Shown: positions 52,126-60,522 of the stretch, piece after piece | How positions within the stretch are numbered: the first letter of the stretch is position 1 | Layout: each line of letters begins with the position of its first letter | Origin: Fen-1364 sp049515135 | GTDB lineage: Bacteria; Spirochaetota; Spirochaetia; SZUA-6; Fen-1364 | Reading direction: 5' to 3' | Length of the DNA: 64,000 nt | Assembly: GCA_049515135.1 (NCBI GenBank) | Contig: JBEKUJ010000013.1 | Location: forward strand, 58,433 to 122,432 | The notes under the pieces: model-generated | The model's input: only the letters and a program-made list of their open reading frames with translations | Databases searched by the model: none | Told to the model about the DNA's origin: nothing | Position numbers and translations under genes: made by a program

Positions 52126-52154
52126 TTGACTTATGATATATCTTTAGATATACT
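52126..52154 (+). promoter_or_regulatory. Promoter of the PadR-family gene
   Basis: TTGACT (52126-52131), 17-bp spacer, TATACT (52149-52154). A strong sigma-70 promoter whose spacer holds the operator. Confidence 0.8.
52137..52152 (+). promoter_or_regulatory. Palindromic operator, probably for PadR autorepression
   Basis: TATATCT-TT-AGATATA, a perfect 7-bp inverted repeat placed between the -35 and -10 boxes and covering part of the -10. The AT-rich palindrome stands out in this GC-rich DNA and resembles operators of PadR-family repressors. Confidence 0.7.
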
Positions 52155-52184
52155 TTAGTCATACTTTTGATAGGAGGCACAAAA

Positions 52185-52706
52185 ATGCACAGGCATTGGG
52201 GTCCGTGGGGCGGTTGGATGGGAATGGGGCATTGGGGAAGGTTCTTTGCTCCGGGCGAGCTGCGGCTGGCGCTGCTCTCTCTCCTGAAAGACGGTCCCAA
52301 ACACGGCTATGAGCTGATGAAGACCCTGGAAGCAAAATCAGGGGGTACCTACAGGGCCAGCGCCGGTGCTGTCTACCCGACCCTCCAGCAGCTGGAAGAC
52401 GAGGGGCTTGCCACCTCCGTTCAGCAGGAGGGCAAACGAGTGTACCAGATCACTGAGGCAGGCGTGCAGGAGCTGGAAAAAAACACCGCCGGCGTGGCTG
52501 AAATGTGGGAGCGCGCCGGGGGATGGGGCTGGGGGGACTGGAACGCGTTGACCGGCCCGCACATCGCCGGGGTCGCGGGACCGGCCATGCACGTGATGAA
52601 GTCAGCAGCCCGCGCCGCTTCGCGCTGCGGCAACAACGCGGACCAGATGGCAAAAGTCTTCGAGATCCTGGACCACGCCCGGAGGGACCTCGATTCCGTC
52701 ATCTGA
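52185..52706 (+). CDS. PadR family transcriptional regulator
   Basis: A 173-residue regulator. After a Gly/Trp/His-rich tail (HRHWGPWGGWMGMGHWG) comes a PadR winged helix (LLSLLKDGPKHGYELMKTLE, SAGAVYPTLQQLEDEGLA, KRVYQITEAG) and a helical dimer domain. The His-rich start could bind metal or haem; this is only suggested by composition. AGGAGG lies 8 nt before the ATG. It appears to regulate itself; no other target lies on this strand. It ends directly against the convergent gene. Confidence 0.92.
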   Translation: MHRHWGPWGGWMGMGHWGRFFAPGELRLALLSLLKDGPKHGYELMKTLEAKSGGTYRASAGAVYPTLQQLEDEGLATSVQQEGKRVYQITEAGVQELEKNTAGVAEMWERAGGWGWGDWNALTGPHIAGVAGPAMHVMKSAARAASRCGNNADQMAKVFEILDHARRDLDSVI

Positions 52707-53801
52707 TCAGCCGCGGCCTTTGTCCATGTCTTTCGCGTTCTTTGAAAAATCGGAAGCAAGCCGAGAAAGCATTGCGGCGCGCCTGTCATACAACCGCTTG
52801 AGGACTCGCGGCTTTCTGCGGGTGAGCACGTAGGCTGCCATGATGGGAAGCGCAATGGTGCTGTCCGTGTAGCAGACGACGGTATCGGGCAGCTGCTCGG
52901 GATCCACCTTGCCCCAGGTCACCGCCTCCTGCGAGGTGGCCCCTGACAGGCCCCCCGTATCGGCGCGCGCGTCGGTGATCTGGACGAAGTAGTCGTGCCC
53001 CTTCTCCGCCAGACCGTAGATCTCCTGGATCTGGGGCTCCGTCTGGAGGGCGAAGTTCTTCGGGCTGCCGCCCCCCAGGATGAGGAGCCCGCTTTTTCCT
53101 CCGGACCGCTTTGCCTCATACACGATGGCGGCGGTCTCGTTCACGTCCAGCTCCGGGTCAAAACCCACGTCGTAGCCCTGCAGGCGCAGGGCGGCAAGGC
53201 CCATGCCAAGGCTCGAGTCACCGGGGCTGGACGTGTAGATTGGCACCCCGGATTCCCAGGCCGCGCCGATCATCGACCGGTAGGCGGTTCCCAGGACCTT
53301 TTCCCTCTCCCGCACGTAGCGGCCCAGCCTCCAATGCAGCTCGGCCGTGCTCATGCGCCTCTGGAACTCTGCGGACTTCATAACTTCCGCCACGAACTCA
53401 TCCGTCTTGAAAAGGACATCCTGGTCAAAAACGATGTCGTAGATGCGGATAATGCGCTCCCGGCGCAGCTCCACGTCGTCCGCGCCCGGGGCAATGCCGT
53501 ACAGGGAAAGGCCGAGGGAGCGGTGCATGTCGTGATAGATGTTTGCGCCGGTGGAGACGATCCAGTCCACGAAGCCGACCTCGATCAAGGGAACAAATGC
53601 CGCATACCCGAGGCCGGTGGGGGTGAGCGCCCCGCTGATGGTGAGCCCCACGGTGACATCGGGCTCCAGCATCTTGTCCGCGTAGATATGGCACGCTTCG
53701 CGCAGCCTGGCCGCGTTGTAGGAAAGGAAGAACTCATCGACAAGGGTATCCACCCCGATGCCCGCTTTCAGGGGCCGGGGGTCGAGCTTGCGCCCGTGCA
53801 T
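52707..53801 (-). CDS. Deoxyhypusine synthase-like protein (polyamine metabolism)
   Basis: A 364-residue DHS-fold enzyme. Family motifs include LTISGALTPTGLG, the NAD-site segment VSTGANIYHD, SPGDSSLGM and GGGSPKNF, in which Lys248 matches the catalytic lysine that forms the imine. Bacteria lack eIF5A, so relatives are thought to make homospermidine or another polyamine from spermidine or putrescine. It is joined to the arginine decarboxylase gene by TAATG, which supports a polyamine role. The C-terminal tail after about 335 is basic. Confidence 0.88.
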   Translation of the reverse strand: MHGRKLDPRPLKAGIGVDTLVDEFFLSYNAARLREACHIYADKMLEPDVTVGLTISGALTPTGLGYAAFVPLIEVGFVDWIVSTGANIYHDMHRSLGLSLYGIAPGADDVELRRERIIRIYDIVFDQDVLFKTDEFVAEVMKSAEFQRRMSTAELHWRLGRYVREREKVLGTAYRSMIGAAWESGVPIYTSSPGDSSLGMGLAALRLQGYDVGFDPELDVNETAAIVYEAKRSGGKSGLLILGGGSPKNFALQTEPQIQEIYGLAEKGHDYFVQITDARADTGGLSGATSQEAVTWGKVDPEQLPDTVVCYTDSTIALPIMAAYVLTRRKPRVLKRLYDRRAAMLSRLASDFSKNAKDMDKGRG

Positions 53802-54346
53802 TACAGGAGGACCGCTGCGGAGACGACCGTGGTCCAAACGCCTCCCGAGGCGCCTTCCGCGGTCTGCGTGATGCTGGTGCTGTCTACGATGTGGCCGCCC
53901 ATGCGGTACTGCTCGCGCCGCTCGTTGTAGTCCTTGTCCAGGTCGAAGGGCACGCCCAGCAGGGTGGCAAGCATGGATGCGGCGAGGTCCTCCGCGTAGT
54001 CGCCGGCTTCTTTCTCCGTCTGGCCGTACACGTGGTGCTCGGAGAGGTATCCGTACATCTTCAGGTCTGCCGGGATGGCGATGCCGATTGAGGAGGCGAT
54101 GCGCCGGCCGGGCTCGTTCGTGGCCATCTCGGCAAGCACGACAAAGGTGACCTCGCCAGCCTCAAGGGCTGCAAGCCCTTCATCAGGGCTCGAAATCTTG
54201 CAGCCGGGGGGAAAAATGGAGGAGACGCGCACGATGTTCAGGTGCGCGATTCCGGCATTCCTGAGGGCCATCTCGAAGCTGTTCAACTTTTCCTTGTTGA
54301 TCCCGACCCCGCGGGTCAGGAACAGTTTTCTGGGAACGAATCTCAA
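53801..54346 (-). CDS. pdaD: Pyruvoyl-dependent arginine decarboxylase
   Basis: A 181-residue proenzyme that cuts itself at the serine pair in VRVSSIFPPG (Ser42-Ser43) to form a pyruvoyl group and then makes agmatine from arginine. Also typical are NEPGRRIASSIGIAIP and the C-terminal SAAV strand. The start codon is TTG at 54346, preceded by GAGGAG; no ATG is available before the conserved FVPRKLFLT. No agmatinase or agmatine deiminase adjoins, though the amidase at 5741 could take part downstream. Confidence 0.92.
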   Translation of the reverse strand: MRFVPRKLFLTRGVGINKEKLNSFEMALRNAGIAHLNIVRVSSIFPPGCKISSPDEGLAALEAGEVTFVVLAEMATNEPGRRIASSIGIAIPADLKMYGYLSEHHVYGQTEKEAGDYAEDLAASMLATLLGVPFDLDKDYNERREQYRMGGHIVDSTSITQTAEGASGGVWTTVVSAAVLL

Positions 54347-54415
54347 TTCTTTGTCTCCTCACCGCAACAGCTGAAAATAGGACAAACTCCACTCTACGTC
54401 AAGGACGAGTACGCT

Positions 54416-54484
54416 GCCATGGTCGGCCTTTCGGCCGTCCCCGCTACGCATCTGCGTAACGGGACCGACCTCGCCATCCATGGC
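54416..54484. repeat. REP-like nested palindrome, GGTCGGCC type (inverted copy)
   Basis: Arms GGTCGGCC (54421-54428) and GACCGACC (54463-54470) surround the hairpin TACGCA-TC-TGCGTA (54445-54458). Read on the minus strand it follows unit B of the array at 39945-40130 almost base for base, including GCCGAAAGGCCGACCA. Confidence 0.65.
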
Positions 54485-54493
54485 TTCGACTAC

Positions 54494-54522
54494 TTGCAAA
54501 CACGCCGGCATTCCACGATACT
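54494..54522 (+). promoter_or_regulatory. Promoter of the MEMO1-family gene, leaderless type
   Basis: TTGCAA (54494-54499), 17-bp spacer, GATACT (54517-54522), 7 nt before the ATG at 54530. No ribosome site. Confidence 0.6.
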
Positions 54523-54529
54523 TTTCCAT

Positions 54530-55378
54530 ATGGGCGTCACACCGCTCAGGGCAAGGGTCCGTCCCCCAATCGTGGACGGCCTCTTCTACCCCGCCAAGAG
54601 TGATCAGCTTGCCACCCTCGTTGACCAGCTCCTTGCCTCCTCCCCCACGCCGGCGGGCGCGTGCTTTGCCGCAGTCTCGCCTCATGCGGGCTACGATCTG
54701 GCAGGCCCGGTCATGGCCTCCGCGTTTCGGTGCGTGGCCGGCCGCCGGGCGCGAACGGTCATTCTTGTCGGGCCCGTGCACCGCGATCCGCAGAGCGGCT
54801 TCTTCCTGCCGGAGTCAGAGCGATATGCCACTCCCCTGGGGGAAATCCCCGTGGACCAGCGCACCGCGTCCCTCCTTCTGGGCCGAAATCCCGCTTTCGC
54901 GCGCAACGAAATCTTCCACCTGGAGGAACACTGCCTCGAAGTCCAGCTCCCGTTCGTGGCACGCGTGTTCCCCGGCGCAGCGGTTGTTCCCATCCTTGTC
55001 GGCAGCCGGGGGCAGACCGCCGCGGCTGCGCTGTCGGCCGGGCTCGGTGCTGCCCTGGAAGAGGACCCGGAGTCCACGGTGATTGTTGTTACCTCAAACA
55101 TGGCCTCCTACATGACCGGCAAGGACACCGACGGCGAGCGAATGGTCCTGGAAGGCCTGCTGAAAGCTGGTGACTGGCGCGGGATACTCCTGGCGGAGGA
55201 GAAAAAACGGATCAGCGCCTGCGGGGCAACGGCACTGGCAGCGCTTCTCCACCTGGCCGGCGGGGGATGCCGGATGGAGATCCACAACCGGGCATGCTCC
55301 CGGGAAGAGGCGGACGACAACGCGCGGACGGTTCACTATGCGGCAATCGGACTGGACAATGAGCCTCGCGCTGACTGA
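54530..55378 (+). CDS. MEMO1 family protein (AmmeMemoRadiSam system protein B)
   Basis: A 282-residue protein of the MEMO1/class III dioxygenase-like fold. Conserved pieces are RPPIVDGLFYPAK, the metal-site histidines in SPHAGYDLAGPVMA and GPVHRD, EEHCLEVQLPFVARV, and a late SNMASYMTGKD. In bacteria it accompanies AMMECR1 and a radical-SAM protein of unknown joint function. The start at 54530 fits family starts and the promoter spacing. It overlaps the AMMECR1 gene by 20 bp. Confidence 0.88.
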   Translation: MGVTPLRARVRPPIVDGLFYPAKSDQLATLVDQLLASSPTPAGACFAAVSPHAGYDLAGPVMASAFRCVAGRRARTVILVGPVHRDPQSGFFLPESERYATPLGEIPVDQRTASLLLGRNPAFARNEIFHLEEHCLEVQLPFVARVFPGAAVVPILVGSRGQTAAAALSAGLGAALEEDPESTVIVVTSNMASYMTGKDTDGERMVLEGLLKAGDWRGILLAEEKKRISACGATALAALLHLAGGGCRMEIHNRACSREEADDNARTVHYAAIGLDNEPRAD

Positions 55379-55913
55379 GACCGACGGACAGGCGCTCATC
55401 GAGGCCGCGAGGTCCGCGATTGCCTCCCGACTGTCGCAGAAAGGCGGCTGCTCCCCGGCGCCCGTCACTCCCGCCCTCATGGTTCCCTGCGGCGCATTCG
55501 TCACGCTGAAGTCAGAGGGATGCCTGCGGGGCTGCATAGGGCGGATTTCCTCCACTCAATCCCTTCTCCAGACCGTGAAAGAGGTGGCCGTCTCCAGCGC
55601 TTTCGAAGACCCGAGGTTTCCTCCGGTGACAAGATCCGAATGGCCCTCCATCCACGTCGAGGTCTCCGTCCTGTCGCCGCTGAAACGGGTGTCGGATCCG
55701 CAGCGCGTGTGCGTCGGGACGCACGGCGTCCTGATCCGAAGCGGCTACAGCTCCGGCCTCCTTCTGCCCCAGGTTGCCACGGAGCAGGGCTGGGACAGGG
55801 ACACATTTCTCTCGCACGCCTGCCGCAAAGCCGGCCTGCCGCCGGACGCCTGGAAGAATCCGGATACGCAGATCGAAGTGTTCAGCGCCATGGTCTTCGA
55901 GCAGGAAGAGTAG
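55359..55913 (+). CDS. AMMECR1 domain protein (AmmeMemoRadiSam system protein A)
   Basis: A 184-residue single-domain protein with the AMMECR1 core: CGAFVTLKSEGCLRGCIGRI (the LRGCIG hexapeptide is the family mark), AVSSAFEDPRFPPV, HVEVSVLSPLKRV and SGLLLPQVATEQGWD. Function is unknown; co-occurrence with MEMO1 and a radical-SAM enzyme suggests a modification pathway. The radical-SAM partner is not in the window. I start at ATG 55359, inside the MEMO1 gene, where family members begin. Confidence 0.9.
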   Translation: MSLALTETDGQALIEAARSAIASRLSQKGGCSPAPVTPALMVPCGAFVTLKSEGCLRGCIGRISSTQSLLQTVKEVAVSSAFEDPRFPPVTRSEWPSIHVEVSVLSPLKRVSDPQRVCVGTHGVLIRSGYSSGLLLPQVATEQGWDRDTFLSHACRKAGLPPDAWKNPDTQIEVFSAMVFEQEE

Positions 55914-55928
55914 AGGTCGGACTCTGCC

Positions 55929-57326
55929 ATGGCCCTGGATGTCGTTGAAGGAGGAGTGAGGTACCTCGCGGTCCCCGTCGGCTCCCCCGCGCGGGGAACA
56001 GCGCTGACGAGGATCCTGGCCGTCAAGGGCTCACCCGGATGGATCGCGGCGCCTCCTTCGATCAGGGAGTGGCGCTTTACCGGCGTTACCGAGCGGTCCG
56101 GAGGGACCATGCTTTTCGGTCCCTGGATGCCCGCCCGTTCCCTTGCGTCAATCATCGAGCTCCCTGCTGAGGAGGCCCTTGGCTTCTTTGTCCGGCTGGC
56201 CGAGGCCCTGGCGCTGCTGAAGGAAAGGCGCATCTCCCTGTTTCCCCTGCAGACTGACGCGGTGCTCTTCTGCGACGACGGATCAGTGCTGTTCCTGCCG
56301 GCAGATGTCATGCGTGAGCTGCGCGAACTGCGGCCCTTCGCAACGAACTGCGACGCTTTCGAATGCATACACAATCCCGACAAGCGCGGGGAGGACATGG
56401 TCTCTTTCGCGCTGGGCGCCCTCCTGTACCGCGAGCTGACGGGCGCATTCCCCTTCACCGGCGAATCCACGGAAGACATCCACGAGCAGATGAGGAAGCT
56501 GGAGATCCTGTCCCCCGCAGAAGCGGCTGTCGGGACAAACGCGGAAGCCTCGGAGACGATCATGGCGGCGCTGTCCCGATCCACGCGCGGCATTCCTTCC
56601 CTGGACGAGTGGGCTGAACGCCTTCGCGCCTGGCAGAGGGAAGGCACGCTGCGGGCGCCTTCCGCTGCCGGGAAGCCGGCCGAAGCTCCGGAGGCGGAGG
56701 TCCGCAGGAGGACCTCGCAGAAGAGGTTCCGCCGCCGGGTGTTCTGGGAGAAGAACTGGCGAACTGTGCTCGTCATTGCCGCGGTTGTCGTTCTTGTCGG
56801 GGCGGGGCTTGGCAGCATCCTGAAGGGGCTCCTTGCGCCCCGCGTGACGCACGGCGACACGCCCCGGCAGGTGGTGGAGGCCTTCTACACCGGCATGAAC
56901 AGGCTGGATCAGACAACCATGAGCGCGTGCGTCATCGGCGGCGCGGGCAAGGGGGAGATCAACGAGGTGACCAACCTCTACGTTATCTCTCGGGTGTCCA
57001 CCGGATACGAGGGCAGGTCGAACATTGTTTCTGCCGAAGACTGGGACAAAGCGGGCAGGCCACCCATTCCGTCACCGCGCACCCTGTATGGCGTGACGGG
57101 CCTTGCCGTTGCTCAGGCGCAGTCCGAGCCTCAGCCGGTCTTCCTTGTCTCCTACGACAAATGGGCCCCCCTGCCTGTCAACGATGAGGCGGCCGCCGGT
57201 CTTCACCCCGCGCCCCGCTACGACGGCCACTCGGTCCAGGACAGGGTGTTCCTGAAAGCGGACCGGGGCGACTGGGTCATCTACAGGATTGACCGCCTCC
57301 GCTTGGATCCTCTGCGGCTGAATTAG
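55929..57326 (+). CDS. Membrane-anchored degenerate protein-kinase-like protein
   Basis: A 465-residue protein. Residues 1-235 look like a reduced kinase lobe: EALGFFVRLAEALALLKERR followed by LFPLQTDAVLFCDDGSVLFLP parallels the helix and catalytic-loop region of Ser/Thr kinases, but the HRD and DFG motifs are gone. A membrane helix (TVLVIAAVVVLVGAGLGSIL, about 277-296) leads to a periplasmic NTF2-like region beginning RQVVEAFYTGMNRLD. It is probably a pseudokinase with an outer sensor or effector domain. It starts 15 nt after AMMECR1 and precedes a histidine kinase gene. Confidence 0.6.
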   Translation: MALDVVEGGVRYLAVPVGSPARGTALTRILAVKGSPGWIAAPPSIREWRFTGVTERSGGTMLFGPWMPARSLASIIELPAEEALGFFVRLAEALALLKERRISLFPLQTDAVLFCDDGSVLFLPADVMRELRELRPFATNCDAFECIHNPDKRGEDMVSFALGALLYRELTGAFPFTGESTEDIHEQMRKLEILSPAEAAVGTNAEASETIMAALSRSTRGIPSLDEWAERLRAWQREGTLRAPSAAGKPAEAPEAEVRRRTSQKRFRRRVFWEKNWRTVLVIAAVVVLVGAGLGSILKGLLAPRVTHGDTPRQVVEAFYTGMNRLDQTTMSACVIGGAGKGEINEVTNLYVISRVSTGYEGRSNIVSAEDWDKAGRPPIPSPRTLYGVTGLAVAQAQSEPQPVFLVSYDKWAPLPVNDEAAAGLHPAPRYDGHSVQDRVFLKADRGDWVIYRIDRLRLDPLRLN

Positions 57327-57359
57327 CGGGTTTCGCTACCCTCCTGCTCTCCCCGTTTG

Positions 57360-57365
57360 TATAAT
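57360..57365 (+). promoter_or_regulatory. -10 box of the MshEN-GAF kinase gene, leaderless type
   Basis: A perfect TATAAT ends 6 nt before the ATG at 57372. No convincing -35 box at 17 bp and no ribosome site. Confidence 0.5.
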
Positions 57366-57371
57366 TACGCA

Positions 57372-58877
57372 ATGCAAAAACTCCTTGGCGACATCCTCAT
57401 CGAAAAAGGCTACATTAAAACCGGTGATCTGAACCGCGCTTTGCTTTACCAGATGAGAAAGATCGTCGGTGAGGATTCCCCGGTGTCCGCTGACGCCGCG
57501 GAGACCTTCATCCTGGAGATCGCCCGCACCAAGTACAACCGCCGGGATGAGTTTTATCTGGGAAGGATCCTTACCGAGCTGAACCTTCTGCCGGAGATCA
57601 GCGTGCAGGAGGCCCTCGAGATCCAGAAATCGAGCCAACAGGACAAGCCGCAAGGCAAGCTCGACGCACTTCGCAGGATCAGCCTCCGGATCAATGGCTC
57701 CTACAACCTCATCGACCTTCTGGCCCAGATCCTTGTTTTCGCGGCACAGCTGGTGGAAGCGGAGAGCGCGAGCCTCATTGTCCACGACATTGTCACCGAC
57801 TCTCTGGTCATCCTCATGCCCACCGGGCCGGGGGCTGACGCGGTCCGGGAGCTGGCCATTCCGCGCGGCCGGGGCATCGCCGGGTGGGTGTACGACAACT
57901 CCCGCCCGGTGATTGCAAACGACGCCAGGCATGACCGGCGCTTCTATCCGGCCATCGACAGGGTAAGCGGCTACGCCACACGCCAGGTGATCTGCGTCCC
58001 TCTATCAGTCAAGGACAAGCGGCTTGGCGTGATTGAAGCAGTCAACAAGAAGCAGGGGCCATCAGCTCGGTTCGGCCTGGCAGACCAGTTTCTCCTTGAG
58101 CTGTTCAGCGCGCAGGCGGCCATTGCAATCGAGAACACCCGCCTGGCCCTTGCCCTGGCAAGGTCGCAGGAAGAGCTTGACCTGCGAGCCTCCATGGCCG
58201 CGCAAAGCGCGGGGCAACGGGTATCGACGCAGCTGTGCGACTCCTTCCTGCACCAGCTTTCAGATTCCCTTGTTCCGCTGAAGGGATATGCCGGGCGGCT
58301 GTCGGAAGCAGCCCGCGACCCGCGGATTGAAAAGTACGGTTCTTATTTGGACGCTGCTATGGCGCGGCTCATGCGGAACGCTGAAAGCGCGCTGCGCTTC
58401 GTCAGGAACGAGCTCCCCCTGCGCCCGGAGGCGGTGATCCTCAGCGACATCCTTCGGGACCTTGAGGCTCGGACATGGGTGGAATGCCGTCTTTCCGGTA
58501 TAGCGTTCGAGGTTGACTCGAACGCTCATGTGAAACTGAACGCCGATCGGGAAGCGCTGCTCTATGCGCTGGAAACGCTTTTTCAGAACAGCAGGGAAGC
58601 CATGCCTGAGGGCGGGACATTCCGAGTGGAGTCCGTGCCACAGGAGAACGACACCATCATGCTCAGAGTGTTGGACACGGGAACAGGCATACTCGGCAAT
58701 GCGATTGCCAGGCTTTTCGAGCCTTTCTTCACCTTCGGCAAGCTCCATGGTGCAGGCCTGGGACTGTGCGTGGCGCGGCAGATCATCGAGGCTCATGGCG
58801 GCTCCCTCTCAGTGGGAAATAGAACCGACAGGCGGGGCGCGCAGGCGACAATCAGGCTGCTTGTGCTCACATCATAG
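57372..58877 (+). CDS. MshEN-GAF domain histidine-kinase-like protein with altered H box
   Basis: A 501-residue cytoplasmic protein. The start LGDILIEKGYIKTGDLNRAL is the MshEN repeat known from GspE/PilB ATPases, which can bind c-di-GMP. A GAF domain (about 100-260: ASLIVHDIV, GRGIAGWVY, CVPLSVKDKRLGVIEAVN) follows. In place of HELRTPL there is FLHQLSDSLVPLKGYAG. The ATPase domain is intact: LFQNSREAMPEGG, DTGTGI and GAGLGLCVARQI. It may be a weak or non-phosphorylating kinase that binds a second messenger. No response regulator adjoins. Confidence 0.8.
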   Translation: MQKLLGDILIEKGYIKTGDLNRALLYQMRKIVGEDSPVSADAAETFILEIARTKYNRRDEFYLGRILTELNLLPEISVQEALEIQKSSQQDKPQGKLDALRRISLRINGSYNLIDLLAQILVFAAQLVEAESASLIVHDIVTDSLVILMPTGPGADAVRELAIPRGRGIAGWVYDNSRPVIANDARHDRRFYPAIDRVSGYATRQVICVPLSVKDKRLGVIEAVNKKQGPSARFGLADQFLLELFSAQAAIAIENTRLALALARSQEELDLRASMAAQSAGQRVSTQLCDSFLHQLSDSLVPLKGYAGRLSEAARDPRIEKYGSYLDAAMARLMRNAESALRFVRNELPLRPEAVILSDILRDLEARTWVECRLSGIAFEVDSNAHVKLNADREALLYALETLFQNSREAMPEGGTFRVESVPQENDTIMLRVLDTGTGILGNAIARLFEPFFTFGKLHGAGLGLCVARQIIEAHGGSLSVGNRTDRRGAQATIRLLVLTS

Positions 58878-58883
58878 GCAGGC

Positions 58884-59795
58884 TCAGCGCTTCAGAAAAT
58901 CATCTATCTCAGCGCGCGTGGGCATGGAGGGTTGCGCGCCCCGCCGTGTGGTGGAGATGGCCGCGGCTGCCGAAGCCCAGCGCAGGGCGGCTGCCACCGG
59001 CTCACCCGTCGCCAGGAAAGCAGCCAGGACTCCGCAGAAGCAATCTCCAGCGCCCACGGCGTCAACTGCCTCCACGGGGAAGGCCTCCTGGCTGTGCATC
59101 TCCCGGCCGCTCACCCAGATGCTGCCTTTCCTGCCCAGCGTCACAATGACGTTCCTCACGCCCCAGGCAAGGGGGACCCTGGCCTGGCTTTCAAGGTCCT
59201 CATCTCCGCCGACCAGGGCCTGGATCTCGTTTTTGTTGCAGACAAGATAATCCACAGAGCGAAGGATTTCCGGCCCGGGACGGCGGCCAATGGTCGGCGC
59301 GATGTTCCACATCACGACGCACCCTGCCCGGCGGGTTCTGACGATGAGAGCTTCCGTGGTTTCCCTGGGAATCTCATTCTGGAAAAGGGACACCCAGGTT
59401 TCTCCCCGCGGCACCGCGGGGATTTCTACGCCTTCCGCCTCGAACTGCATGTTGGCTCCGGGGGCAACAGCGATCGAGTTCTCTCCCTCGGAGTCCACCA
59501 TGATGAGCGCAACCCCTGAACGCGCACCCGCGCGGACGCGAACTCCCGTGGTGGAGATGCCCGTCGCGGCCAGGCTGGCAAGCCTGTCCTTGCCGAACCC
59601 GTCGTCTCCCAGACAGCCGTACACGGAGACCTCAGCTCCTGCCCGGGCGGCCGCCACTGCCTGGTTGGCGCCTTTTCCTCCCGGGAAGCTGTCCCATGTT
59701 CCGCCTGTCACCGTTTCTCCGGGATGGGGCAGCCTGTCCACGTACACGATCAGGTCCGTGTTGATGCTTCCAAAGACCAGCACTCTGCCACGCAT
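58884..59795 (-). CDS. rbsK: Ribokinase
   Basis: A 303-residue PfkB kinase. The ribokinase N-terminal signature FGSINTDLIVYVDRLPHPGET, GGKGANQAVAAARAGA and the C-terminal DAVGAGDCFCGVLAAFLA fit RbsK closely. It makes ribose 5-phosphate from ribose. It has no ribosome site; the ATG lies 8 nt after a TACTAT box with a perfect -35. It ends 6 bp from the convergent kinase gene. Ribose transport genes are not in the window. Confidence 0.9.
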   Translation of the reverse strand: MRGRVLVFGSINTDLIVYVDRLPHPGETVTGGTWDSFPGGKGANQAVAAARAGAEVSVYGCLGDDGFGKDRLASLAATGISTTGVRVRAGARSGVALIMVDSEGENSIAVAPGANMQFEAEGVEIPAVPRGETWVSLFQNEIPRETTEALIVRTRRAGCVVMWNIAPTIGRRPGPEILRSVDYLVCNKNEIQALVGGDEDLESQARVPLAWGVRNVIVTLGRKGSIWVSGREMHSQEAFPVEAVDAVGAGDCFCGVLAAFLATGEPVAAALRWASAAAAISTTRRGAQPSMPTRAEIDDFLKR

Positions 59796-59803
59796 CGCCC
59801 GGA

Positions 59804-59833
59804 ATAGTAGGGTTGCCGGGGAAGCGCTGTCAA
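59804..59833 (-). promoter_or_regulatory. Promoter of rbsK, leaderless type
   Basis: A perfect TTGACA (59833-59828), 18-bp spacer, TACTAT (59809-59804), then 8 nt to the ATG at 59795. Confidence 0.72.
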
Positions 59834-59837
59834 TGCT

Positions 59838-60470
59838 CTACAGGTTGTTGAACGATTGTTGCACGGTTCCAAGCGAGTCGTCGTCGCAGAGCACGAGATA
59901 CGTGTTGGTACCAACTGCCGTCAAGGTAATCAACCCGCCCAGCTGCTTTGTTTGAAAAAGATAATACGTCCCCGCAGGGAAAGCAGTGGCAAGCGTCAAA
60001 GTCGTTGTGCTCGGGATAGCGGCGACGTCAGCGATGACCGTCGGGTTTGTTGGATTATCCACGACGAAAAGAGGAAACGAATACGTGAAGTTTGCACTGA
60101 CATCCGTCAAGGTGGTTCCCGCTGTAGTGTTGGTCCCGTGAGAAAGCGCTGCCGAGGCGAGAAGGTGAAACTTTACCGATATGGTGGCATTGACTGTTGC
60201 CGCCGGAAAAGAACAACTGGCTGAAATGGATGTGCTCTGCCCCGAGTAGGTCTGGTTGAGGAGTGAGGCGAGAGTCACGGAATTGACAACACTCAAGGTG
60301 ACGTCGACCGTCCCATCAGGAAACGAATCGATCGAAAAGCTGAGGGAGTCCGTGCTGGTTGGAACGGTTGTGTTGCCTGCAATGCTGCACCCGGCAAGCA
60401 AGTTGAGCAAGAACAAGACCCCGCACAGGGGCAGGATGAGAAAGACGCCCGCGCTTCCCGATCTCTTCAC
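59838..60470 (-). CDS. Putative lipoprotein, Ser/Thr-rich
   Basis: A 210-residue protein whose signal peptide ends in the lipobox NLLAGC, so it should be lipidated at that cysteine. The mature part is rich in Ser, Thr and Asn with short strands (GTVDVTLSVVNSVTL, ATVNATISVKFHLL), like a beta-sandwich surface protein. I do not recognise the family. The GTG start at 60470 follows TGGAGG. Base composition is lower in GC than the neighbours. It is 42 bp upstream of rbsK on the same strand, but rbsK has its own promoter. Confidence 0.72.
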   Translation of the reverse strand: MKRSGSAGVFLILPLCGVLFLLNLLAGCSIAGNTTVPTSTDSLSFSIDSFPDGTVDVTLSVVNSVTLASLLNQTYSGQSTSISASCSFPAATVNATISVKFHLLASAALSHGTNTTAGTTLTDVSANFTYSFPLFVVDNPTNPTVIADVAAIPSTTTLTLATAFPAGTYYLFQTKQLGGLITLTAVGTNTYLVLCDDDSLGTVQQSFNNL

Positions 60471-60497
60471 ACGAGCCTCCAGACCTGGCACTCTTCC

Positions 60498-60506
60498 AGT
60501 ATAGCA
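60498..60506 (-). promoter_or_regulatory. Extended -10 promoter of the lipoprotein gene
   Basis: TGC followed by TATACT on the minus strand, about 28 nt before the GTG start. No clear -35 box. Confidence 0.5.
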
Positions 60507-60522
60507 CACGCGTCCCTTCTTT

